Source: Sphingopyxis sp. LC81
GTDB taxonomy: Bacteria > Pseudomonadota > Alphaproteobacteria > Sphingomonadales > Sphingomonadaceae
DNA: 45,288 nt
NCBI RefSeq assembly: GCF_000756375.1
Contig: NZ_JNFD01000029.1
Span: 1-45,288 of the forward strand
Direction of reading: 5' to 3'
Positions within the stretch are counted from its first letter, which is position 1. The number at the start of each line of letters is the position of its first letter. Both the position numbers and the translations under genes were made by a program. Below, piece by piece: positions 34,739-42,350 of this stretch. The notes under the pieces are model-generated. The model was not told the origin of the DNA and did no database searches. It worked only from the letters and a program-made list of their open reading frames with translations.

Positions 34739-37171
34739 TCAGAAGTCCTTGCTCACTTTGACCCCGATCAGGCGCGGGCGGATGACATTGTCGTAAAAGA
34801 CCCCGCCGCCCGGGGTAAGGCCATCGCCGTCGCCGCACACCGTCTCGCCGCACTGGACCGCGCTGTTGATCACGCCGCGGCTGTCGAACAGGTTGGTCGC
34901 ATAGATTTCGGCGTCCCAGCCTTTGCCCTTCACGCCAATGCTGAAATCGGCGGTCGTATAGGCTTTGAAATTGCCGACGATGTCATTTTCGAGCGTGCGA
35001 AGGTCGGACCGCCTTTTTCCGATATGGTTGACCGCGAACTGGACATGGCCATCCATCCCGCCGATCGGGAATTCATAGCGCGCGACGGCATTGCCCTTGA
35101 ATTTCGCGGTGACCGGAAGGCGCGATCCCGACGGCGCGAGCAGGCTGTTGCCCGGCGTCGTGCAATCGAAATCGGCATTGGCGATCGCGCAGAAATCGCG
35201 GCGGATCGTCGCGTCATTATAGCTCGCACCCATGCCGAGCGAGAAACCGCCCGAGCGGTAACTGACGTCGGCCTCGATCCCGCGGATACGCGCGATGCCC
35301 GCGTTGCGGACTTCGCTGAGCCCATTGGCGCCGAGGAAGGAGAGCTGGATATTCTTCCAATCCTGCTGATAGGCCGCGCCGTTGAAACGAACCGGGCCAA
35401 AGCTGGTCTTCCACCCGAGCTCGTAATTGTCGAGCGTGTCGGAGCCATAGGGCGGCAAAGAACCACGCCGGTTGATGCCGCCGGGACGGAAGCCGCGCGA
35501 CCAGGTCGCGTACATCATCACATCGTCGGTGAACTTGTACGTCAGGTTCAGCTTGTGGATGAAGTCGGTCTTCTTCGTCCGTTTGTCGAGGTTGGTGCAC
35601 GGCGATCCGTCGACGACCGCCGGCCCCTGGCACGCATAGACCGGATTGCTGCTGTAACCCGGGTTGTTATAGCCGAAGAAGCCGACGAGGCTGTTGTCGA
35701 ATTTGTAAAGGCGACCGCCGCCGGTCAGCGTCAATTTGTCGGTGATATCGAAGCTGAGCTCGCCGAACGCCGCATAGTCGCGGTCGACGCGCTGCTGCTT
35801 GGTCAGCCAGATATTGTCGACGGTGCCCGGCACCTGCAGATCGTCGGACAGATTGTCGATGATATAATGCTGCTCGATATTGTGCGACTGGCGCTGATAA
35901 AACAGCCCGCCGATGAAGCGGATGCGCGCGTCGGCGGGCGAGGCGACGCGGATTTCGCCGAAGTTCCGGCGATAGCGGTCGATGCCCTGGATATACTGGT
36001 TCGGGCTGATCTGGTCGCCGGCATTGTCGTAAAGATAAACCGCCGACCCAAAGAGCGCGTCGTAGAAATAGGCATAGTCCGAATAGTCGCTGTCGGTCAG
36101 CGTCTTGCGGCGGAGGTGCCCGCCGGTCACCGTCAGGTCCCAATTGCCGATCTTGCCCTCGATCGTCAGCGCCGCCTGTATCCACTTATCGTCGCTGCGT
36201 TCGGGATTATATTGCACCGTCTGCAGGCTGCGCGTCACCGCGGACGAGCGTTCCTGCGCAAAGCTGCCGTTCGCTTTCTGGATCTGTCCCATCAAGGTCG
36301 GGCGGATCGTCCAGTCGTCGTCGAGTTCGATGCCGAGCGCGAGGCGCGCGCCATAGGTGTCGACGGTGTTATAATCCTTTTCGACCAGATCGGCGTTGTT
36401 CTGCGTGATGTCGTCGCCGGGCAGGTTGATGACCGTGTCATTCTCGCCGTCGCCATCGGTATCGGTGTTCTGGCTGATCGGATAGACGCGCGTCCCTGCG
36501 ATATTGTCGATATAGCCGGCGTCGTGGCGATACCAGCCGACGAGGCGCAGCGCCGCGCGATCGCTGATCCGGGCGTTGATGAAGCCCTCGGCCACGCCGC
36601 CGATGCCGCCGCGCGTCACGCTGTTGAGTTCGAGCCCCACCGAGCCATAGGTGCCGCTGGTGTCGGGCTTGTTGGTCACCAGCTTGATCGTGCCCGCCAT
36701 CGAACTCGCGCCATAAAGCGTGCCCTGCGGCCCCGCGAGCGCTTCGACGCGCGCGAGGTCATAAGCGTGGATGTCGAGCGCGCCCTGGATGGTCGTGATC
36801 GGCATTTCGTCGAGGTAGGTGCCGACGGTCGGCAGCGAGGTCGAATGGTTGGCGTTTTCGCCCGACGCGACGCCGCGGAAATAGACCTGGCTGAACCCCG
36901 GCGCGAGCGTCTGGATCGTCACCGACGGCAGGAATTTGACGACGTCCTGGAATTCCTTGACCTGCAGCTCGTCGAGCCGTTCGGTCCCGATCGCGGTGAT
37001 CGCGAGCGGCACGTCCTGCAGATTTTCTTCGCGCTTCGACGCGGTGACGACGATGTCGCGGTCGTCGTTGGTGTTGCTTTGCTGGGCCAGCGCGGTTCCC
37101 GACGTGCACAAGATCGTGCTGCCGAGCAGGAACGCGCCGCTTTTGGTCAATACTGCCGATAGTTTCCGCAT
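34739..37171 (-). CDS. TonB-dependent receptor (810 residues)
   Basis: This is an outer-membrane TonB-coupled importer. The signal peptide ends SGTALA|QQS (after residue 29). RDIVVTASKREENLQDVPLAI is the TonB-box/plug start. The plug continues with VVKFLPSVTIQTLAPGF, FRGVASGE, LDEMPITT and VEALAGPQGTLYGASSMAGTI. The barrel ends in LIGVKVSKDF with the C-terminal Phe. It is of the FyuA-like/OMR type common in sphingomonads for complex organic substrates; the cargo is unknown. GGGGGA lies 5 bases before the ATG. A TPR-sulfotransferase gene lies immediately upstream on the same strand and a permease downstream. An inverted repeat at 37182-37200 may regulate it. Confidence 0.95.
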   Translation of the reverse strand: MRKLSAVLTKSGAFLLGSTILCTSGTALAQQSNTNDDRDIVVTASKREENLQDVPLAITAIGTERLDELQVKEFQDVVKFLPSVTIQTLAPGFSQVYFRGVASGENANHSTSLPTVGTYLDEMPITTIQGALDIHAYDLARVEALAGPQGTLYGASSMAGTIKLVTNKPDTSGTYGSVGLELNSVTRGGIGGVAEGFINARISDRAALRLVGWYRHDAGYIDNIAGTRVYPISQNTDTDGDGENDTVINLPGDDITQNNADLVEKDYNTVDTYGARLALGIELDDDWTIRPTLMGQIQKANGSFAQERSSAVTRSLQTVQYNPERSDDKWIQAALTIEGKIGNWDLTVTGGHLRRKTLTDSDYSDYAYFYDALFGSAVYLYDNAGDQISPNQYIQGIDRYRRNFGEIRVASPADARIRFIGGLFYQRQSHNIEQHYIIDNLSDDLQVPGTVDNIWLTKQQRVDRDYAAFGELSFDITDKLTLTGGGRLYKFDNSLVGFFGYNNPGYSSNPVYACQGPAVVDGSPCTNLDKRTKKTDFIHKLNLTYKFTDDVMMYATWSRGFRPGGINRRGSLPPYGSDTLDNYELGWKTSFGPVRFNGAAYQQDWKNIQLSFLGANGLSEVRNAGIARIRGIEADVSYRSGGFSLGMGASYNDATIRRDFCAIANADFDCTTPGNSLLAPSGSRLPVTAKFKGNAVARYEFPIGGMDGHVQFAVNHIGKRRSDLRTLENDIVGNFKAYTTADFSIGVKGKGWDAEIYATNLFDSRGVINSAVQCGETVCGDGDGLTPGGGVFYDNVIRPRLIGVKVSKDF

Positions 37172-37181
37172 GGAATCCCCC

Positions 37182-37200
37182 TCACATGACAGCCATGTGA
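37182..37200. promoter_or_regulatory. Palindrome upstream of the second TonB receptor
   Basis: TCACATG - ACAGC - CATGTGA is a perfect 7-bp inverted repeat centred 20 bases upstream of the receptor ATG. The position would suit an operator or an mRNA leader hairpin. The gap 37201-37312 shows nothing else recognisable. Confidence 0.5.
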
Positions 37201-37312
37201 CGGAGCATGACGCACCGCCGCGCAAGCGCAAGCATTGTTGGCGGGGCGGTGCGGTCGTTGGTCGAAAATGTCGTCCGCTGTTGCTCAAAGGCAACGTTTT
37301 GTCGTGCGGGCC

Positions 37313-39127
37313 CTAACCGAAATCGGCGGGAATGGCGGGATAGGCGCCGAGGACGGGGCCGAGCGCCTGCTTCAGCGGATCGAGCCATTTTTCATAGGGT
37401 TGCCATTGCCCGACGCCGTCGCGATTGATCGGTTTGCGCACCTGTTCGCTCGACGCCGTGCGCACCGCGCGCGCGTTGGTGTGGAACGCCATGCAGGCGG
37501 CTTCGAAAGGCTGGTTCAGAAAGGCGAGCAGCGCACGCACTTCGGTTTCGGGGTCGTCGAGCAGCGCCTCGTGGATCACGCGGTGGACGTGGCCGGGCTG
37601 GACCGCGTCGATATGCGCCATCAGGCGGACATAGTCGCGGTAATAGCCGCCGACGTCGGCGAGCCCGTAGCTGAACGCCTGCCCCTTCGCATAATGCTGG
37701 CGAAAGTTCGAAAAACAGCAGTCGAGCGGGTGCCGCCGCGCGTCGACGATCTTCGCATTCGGCAGGATCAGGCGGATGAAGGCGGTGTAGAGCCAGTTGT
37801 TCGGCAGCTTGTCGATATAGAAGCGCTTGCCGGTCTTGCGCTGCACCGCGGTGCGCTGGAGGAAGGCCGCGCCGAGGTCTGCGAGCTGCGCGTTCGGCGT
37901 CTCGGCCAGCGCCTCGATCCAGCGGCGCCCATCGTCGTGCTTCTCACGGCCGAGGCCGAGCGCGAGCGCGGGGATATCGGGCAGCTCCATCGTGCCCTCG
38001 ATCGCCGAATGGCTCGCGAGAATCTGTTCGATCAGCGTCGATCCGGCGCGCGGCATGCCGAGGATGAAGATCGGGTCGGGTGCGGGATCGCCCGCGTCGG
38101 CGCGCGCGGCGAAGAATTCGGGGGTGCAGGCGGCGATGATCGCATCGACCGCGGCGCTCGTTTCGGCGGCGCGATAGCCGAGCTGGGCGGAGCGGATCGC
38201 GTTGCCCGCGGCATAATGGCGAAACGCCGGGTCATGTTCGGCGGCATCGTCATACGCCTTGCCGAGCGCGAAATGCAGGTGCAGCCGGTCGTCGCCGCGC
38301 GCGTCGCCGTCGGGTTCGGCCGCAACCAGCGCAGCCTCCATCGCGGCGCGGTCCTCCGCGTCGAAGCGGATCGTCTTGAGGTTCGCGAGGCTCCACCAGA
38401 TTTCGCCAAGCCCCGGATCGGCGGCCAGCGCGCGGCGATAGGCGGCGATGCTGTCGTCCTGCCGCCCGACGGTCTTGAGCATATGGCCATAGCTCATCCA
38501 CAATTTGGCGTGATCGGGAAAGCGGCGCGTCAGTTCCTCGTAAAGCGCGAGCGCCTCGTCATAGCCGCCGATGCGGCCGAGCGCGGCGGCGCGGAGGTTC
38601 GCATGCGCGGGATTGTCGGGATCGTCGCCGAGGACGGCATCGAGCGTCTCGGCCGCATCGGCGAAGCGGTTCTGCTTGTAATAGACGGTCGCGAGATTGG
38701 CGCGCGCGGCGCCGAAACCGGGCGCAAGCTGCAGCGCGCGCGACAGCAGCTTCTCGGCATCGTCATATCGTCCGATACGCCCCGCGACCTCGGCGAGCAT
38801 GCGGATCGCCGCGACATCGGTCGCATCTTCGCGGAGGCGCTGGCGCAGCGCCCCCTCGGCGTCGGGCAGCCGGTCCTCGGCGAGCGCGAGCGCGGCAGCG
38901 ACCATCGCTTCGTCATGGATCGTCGCCCCGACCGCCGCGAGCGACGCGGCCTGCGCTTCCGCCTCGCGGTTCAGGGCGCGAAAGGCATGCGCGGCGAGGC
39001 GATGCGCCGCCGCCGACGTCGGGATCGCCTCGATGATCGCCTGCGCCTGCGCCAGCGCGGCACCGGGTTCGCCGCCCAGCAGGCGGCGGGCGTTGGCGAG
39101 CGCTTCATCGTGCGAGACGGTCGCCAT
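37313..39127 (-). CDS. TPR-repeat sulfotransferase family protein
   Basis: This 604-residue cytosolic protein has an N-terminal half (about 1-250) made of tandem TPR helices (AAHRLAAHAFRALNREAEA, ARANLATVYYKQNRFADAAE, WMSYGHMLKTVGRQDDSIAA). The C-terminal half (from about 350) is a sulfotransferase domain with the PAPS 5'-phosphosulfate loop ILGMPRAGSTLIEQIL at 355-370 and the 3'-phosphate region ARRHPLDCCFSNFRQHY. Both PAPS motifs look intact. The ATG at 39127 lies 11 bases after the DsbA-like stop, so the two are likely co-transcribed. Proteins of this type are often next to TonB receptors in sphingomonads, as here; the acceptor of the sulfate is unknown. Confidence 0.92.
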   Translation of the reverse strand: MATVSHDEALANARRLLGGEPGAALAQAQAIIEAIPTSAAAHRLAAHAFRALNREAEAQAASLAAVGATIHDEAMVAAALALAEDRLPDAEGALRQRLREDATDVAAIRMLAEVAGRIGRYDDAEKLLSRALQLAPGFGAARANLATVYYKQNRFADAAETLDAVLGDDPDNPAHANLRAAALGRIGGYDEALALYEELTRRFPDHAKLWMSYGHMLKTVGRQDDSIAAYRRALAADPGLGEIWWSLANLKTIRFDAEDRAAMEAALVAAEPDGDARGDDRLHLHFALGKAYDDAAEHDPAFRHYAAGNAIRSAQLGYRAAETSAAVDAIIAACTPEFFAARADAGDPAPDPIFILGMPRAGSTLIEQILASHSAIEGTMELPDIPALALGLGREKHDDGRRWIEALAETPNAQLADLGAAFLQRTAVQRKTGKRFYIDKLPNNWLYTAFIRLILPNAKIVDARRHPLDCCFSNFRQHYAKGQAFSYGLADVGGYYRDYVRLMAHIDAVQPGHVHRVIHEALLDDPETEVRALLAFLNQPFEAACMAFHTNARAVRTASSEQVRKPINRDGVGQWQPYEKWLDPLKQALGPVLGAYPAIPADFG

Positions 39128-39138
39128 GGTCGCGCCCC

Positions 39139-40746
39139 TCAGCTTTTCGCCGCGCGGGCTTTCGCGACGGCCTGCTTCAAAGCGTCGTAACCGATCTGAC
39201 CCTGGAACAGCTGGTTGCCGACGATCCACGTCGGCGTGGCGTTGAGCTGCAACTGGGTCGCGATCGCGAGGTTGCTGTCGAGCTCGCGCTGGAACAGCGC
39301 CTCGTTCGCGGTTGCGTCGGCGGTGCCGTCGGTGACGACGCCGACCTTTTCAGCCGCGGCGGCGATCGCGGCCTTGTCGAGCGAAGACGCCGCGAACATC
39401 GCGTGGTGGAAGGCGTCATATTTGCCCTGCCGCGCCGCGGCGAGCGCCATGATCGCGGCATCGCGGCTTTGCGGTGCGATGATCGGCAGTTCGCGGAACA
39501 CGACCTTCAGGCGCTTGTCCTCGCGGATCAGCCGGTCGACGTCGGGCACGCTCGCGCGGCAGAAACCGCACGCATAATCGGTGAACACCACCAGCGTCAC
39601 ATCGCCGTCGGCATTGCCCGCCCAGGCACCGGCATAAGGTTTTTCGAGCGCCGGGCGAATCGTGTCGATCGCCTTGGCGATTTCGCCATTGCGCTGCGCT
39701 TCGAGCGCCTCGGGAATGATCTGCGGGTTCGCCTTGATATAATCGGCGACAATGGTCTCAACCTCGCTCTTGCTCATCCCGCCGCCGAAGCGGCCGCCGA
39801 GCCAGAAGACGCTGGCGAGGAGCAATATGCCGCCGAGCGCCAAACCCCATGTGCGCGTTGAAACGCCGTCCATTTCCGTCCCCTTCACCTGCGGCAAGCT
39901 TTGCGCCGGGATCGCCCCGGTCTTTGCGGCATTTTTCACCGGCGACGCAATCGGCGAACGATCGTCGCCGTCCATCGCGTTCGCCGAATTGGCCGGCGCG
40001 GGCTTCGCTACTGCCGGAATTGCGGCGTCGCCCGCAAAGAGCGGCAGGTCGGGTGCGGCAGGCGCGTTCGCCTGCGCGGCGGCGGCTTCCTCGCGCGCGA
40101 GCAATTGTTCGAGCCCCGAGGGCGGCGGCGCCAGTTCCTCGCGCGGTGCGGGACGCAGCTTGCTTGCGGCATCGCCGATGCCGTCGCGAAGGCTTTCGCC
40201 GCCCGCCTTGGCGATGTCGACAACGCCCGCCTTGGTCTTGCCCGCGACTTCGCCGAGTCCGCGCCCGGCCTCGCTCGACAGCTTCCGGGCCTTGTCGCCG
40301 AGCGCCATCTTCTCCCACGCCTCGCCGCTCGCCTTGGCTGCGGCGCGGCCCGCCTGCGCCGATCCGCGCCCCGCCGCGCGTGCGGCGCGCATGGTGAGGG
40401 CACCGGTCTTTGCCGCGAGTTCGCGTGAGCGGCGCGGAATTTCCATCGCTTCGACGCGCGCGGGAATGTCGGCGCGGTCGCCGACGCGGATCGTCCAGTC
40501 GGCAAAGGCTTCGGCGCCGTCACGGATACGATCCCACAGGTTGGCCGCGCCGGCCTTGATCGCCTCGGGCTTCACCAGCGGATCGCGCGGTTTTTCGGGG
40601 GCGCTGTATCGCGTCAGGTCAATGCCGACGGGGGGCTCGTCCTTTGGCTTCGCCAATCCTTCGCCCGGCGCCGGCGCGCCGCCTGTCGGCGTCGGCGCGG
40701 GGTCGCGCAGCCAGGGCTGGTAATAATCGTCTTTTCTGTCAGTCAC
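39139..40746 (-). CDS. DsbA/Com1-like thioredoxin-fold protein with long N-terminal extension
   Basis: This is a membrane-anchored thiol-disulfide oxidoreductase of 535 residues. Residues 1-295 form a low-complexity, Ala/Lys/Glu-rich, probably cytoplasmic extension with amphipathic helices (AAGRGSAQAGRAAAKASGEA, GGESLRDGIGDAASKL). Residues 300-317 (GLALGGILLLASVFWLGG) are a transmembrane helix. The rest is a DsbA-type domain with C393-G-F-C396 (YACGFCRAS) and a cis-Pro motif (NATPTWIV), which would lie in the periplasm. Usual members of this family are about 200-260 residues, so the extension is odd. The start is GTG at 40746 with GAGGG upstream. It lies between a BepA-like protease and the TPR-sulfotransferase on one strand. 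Confidence 0.85.
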   Translation of the reverse strand: MTDRKDDYYQPWLRDPAPTPTGGAPAPGEGLAKPKDEPPVGIDLTRYSAPEKPRDPLVKPEAIKAGAANLWDRIRDGAEAFADWTIRVGDRADIPARVEAMEIPRRSRELAAKTGALTMRAARAAGRGSAQAGRAAAKASGEAWEKMALGDKARKLSSEAGRGLGEVAGKTKAGVVDIAKAGGESLRDGIGDAASKLRPAPREELAPPPSGLEQLLAREEAAAAQANAPAAPDLPLFAGDAAIPAVAKPAPANSANAMDGDDRSPIASPVKNAAKTGAIPAQSLPQVKGTEMDGVSTRTWGLALGGILLLASVFWLGGRFGGGMSKSEVETIVADYIKANPQIIPEALEAQRNGEIAKAIDTIRPALEKPYAGAWAGNADGDVTLVVFTDYACGFCRASVPDVDRLIREDKRLKVVFRELPIIAPQSRDAAIMALAAARQGKYDAFHHAMFAASSLDKAAIAAAAEKVGVVTDGTADATANEALFQRELDSNLAIATQLQLNATPTWIVGNQLFQGQIGYDALKQAVAKARAAKS

Positions 40747-40802
40747 TTATCGCCCTCGAGCATCACGGAAATGCGACGCGTCGCCCCTGTCTTCACCCGA
40801 AA

Positions 40803-42206
40803 CTAACGCCGTTTGCGCTCGCGTTCCACCTCGGCGCGAGCCACCAACGAAATATCCTGTGCACGGATCCAGTCGGGCGAGCCTTGGGGCAAACCCTGCA
40901 TCGCCATTTCGGCATTACGCAGCGCGAGCCCCGACTGTCCACCCTCAAGACTGTAGCGTTCGGCCGAGGCGAGCGCGGCGCGCGCCTGATCGCCTTTGTT
41001 CGCATAGACGATACCGAGCTGATACCAGGCGAACGGGTTCTGGTTGTCGAGCGCGACGGCGGTTTTCAGCACCTCTTCGGCCTCGGCATAATTCGCCGGA
41101 TCCTCGGTCGCGATCAGCGCATGGCCCAGCGTCGCGCTGATCAGCGGCTGCGACCGCGACAGGCTGACCGCCTTGCGCAGCGCGGGGATCGCTTCCTTGG
41201 GGCGGCCCGATTCGAGCAGCACCTGGCCCTCGAGTTCGAGGAAATAGGGATCGCTCGGGCTTGTCGCGAGCAGCCCTTCAACCTCGGTCAGCGCCTTTTG
41301 CGGATAGGCGCTTTTGTGCCAGGCATAGGCGCGGGCATAGCGCGCCGGAATGCTGCGGTTGCTTTCGGGGAATTTGCGCAGCGTCCGCTCGGGCTCGGCC
41401 ATATAGCCCGACAGTTTCGCCTTGATGCGCTGGAAGCGCGCCTCGATTTTCGGATCGGCGGGCTTTTGCCATGCCGGATCGATGACATAGACTTCGCGCA
41501 GCGCCTGGATGCGATCGCCCGACATCGGGTGGGTGCGGCCGTAAGCCTGATCGTCGTCCTGCTTGACCCCGTAGCGGAATTCGAGGTTCTGCAGTTTCTT
41601 GAAAAAGGCGAGGCTGCCGCGGCCGCTGATCCCGGCCGTCGACAGATATTGCGCGCCCGCGGCGTCGGCGGTCGATTCCTGCACGCGCGAAAAGGCAAGG
41701 AACTTGCCGAGCGCGGCCTGCTGGCCCGCCATCATCACGCCCATGCCGGCCTCACCCGCGCCCGCCGCGATCGCCGCGGCGCCGAGCAACAGGCTGAGCA
41801 GCGAGATGCCCGTCGCGGTCTTGGCGCCTTCGTTGACGCGGATTGCGTGCCCGCCCATGACATGGCCGAGTTCGTGCGCGAGCACGCCCTGCACCTCTTC
41901 GGCGCTGTCGGCGGCCTCGATCAGCCCGCTGAACACATAGATGTCCTGGCTGCCGGCGACGAAGGCGTTGATGCTGCGGTCGCCGAGCAGATGCACGCGC
42001 ACCTGCCCGGGTTTGAGCCCCGCGGCGACGAGCAGCGGGTCCATCATGTCCTGGAACAAAGCTTCGGTTTCGGCGTCGCGCAAGATCGACTGTGCCGCCG
42101 CCGGGCGCAGCGCGATGGCGAACATCGCAAGCAATGTCAGCGCGATACGGAAAAGGGAGCGCAGCCTGTGCGCCCCGAACGCGGGCTGCGGCGGGAAAGC
42201 GGGCAT
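40803..42206 (-). CDS. bepA: BepA-like M48 metalloprotease with C-terminal TPR
   Basis: This is a periplasmic zinc protease of outer-membrane assembly quality control (BepA/YfgC-like). The 467-residue protein has a hydrophobic signal (FRIALTLLAMFAIALRPAAAQ). The M48 domain has HELGH at 111-115 and the third zinc ligand in SRVQESTADAAGAQYL. TPR units follow (YFLELEGQVLLESGRPKEA, PFAWYQLGIVYANKGDQAR). The ATG at 42206 is preferred because AGAGG lies 5 bases upstream; a start at 42251 has no ribosome-binding site. The gene lies between rne and the DsbA-like gene, 56 bases before the latter. A role in folding or turnover of outer-membrane proteins fits the nearby receptor. Confidence 0.85.
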   Translation of the reverse strand: MPAFPPQPAFGAHRLRSLFRIALTLLAMFAIALRPAAAQSILRDAETEALFQDMMDPLLVAAGLKPGQVRVHLLGDRSINAFVAGSQDIYVFSGLIEAADSAEEVQGVLAHELGHVMGGHAIRVNEGAKTATGISLLSLLLGAAAIAAGAGEAGMGVMMAGQQAALGKFLAFSRVQESTADAAGAQYLSTAGISGRGSLAFFKKLQNLEFRYGVKQDDDQAYGRTHPMSGDRIQALREVYVIDPAWQKPADPKIEARFQRIKAKLSGYMAEPERTLRKFPESNRSIPARYARAYAWHKSAYPQKALTEVEGLLATSPSDPYFLELEGQVLLESGRPKEAIPALRKAVSLSRSQPLISATLGHALIATEDPANYAEAEEVLKTAVALDNQNPFAWYQLGIVYANKGDQARAALASAERYSLEGGQSGLALRNAEMAMQGLPQGSPDWIRAQDISLVARAEVERERKRR

Positions 42207-42317
42207 CCCCGCCTCTCTTGCGCCGCGCGCCTGAACCCCGAGTGAAGCCATGCGGGCTTATTGGGGGTCCGTGCGCGCGGACGCAAGGTCAGCTTGCTAT
42301 TTCTGCGACAGGTAGCC

Positions 42318-42342
42318 GCCGATCGGGCGTCACCCGATCGGC
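42318..42342 (-). terminator. Perfect 10-bp hairpin after rne
   Basis: GCCGATCGGG - CGTCA - CCCGATCGGC pairs over 10 bases, starting 8 bases after the rne stop on the minus strand. There is no T-run on that strand, so it is a possible 3'-end structure or weak terminator before the M48 gene. Confidence 0.5.
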
Positions 42343-42350
42343 TTGGACGA

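Noticed and set aside
34316..37162. 948-codon plus-strand frame opposite the second TonB receptor
   Set aside because: Shadow frame rich in Arg, Asp and Ile; the receptor on the minus strand is unmistakable.
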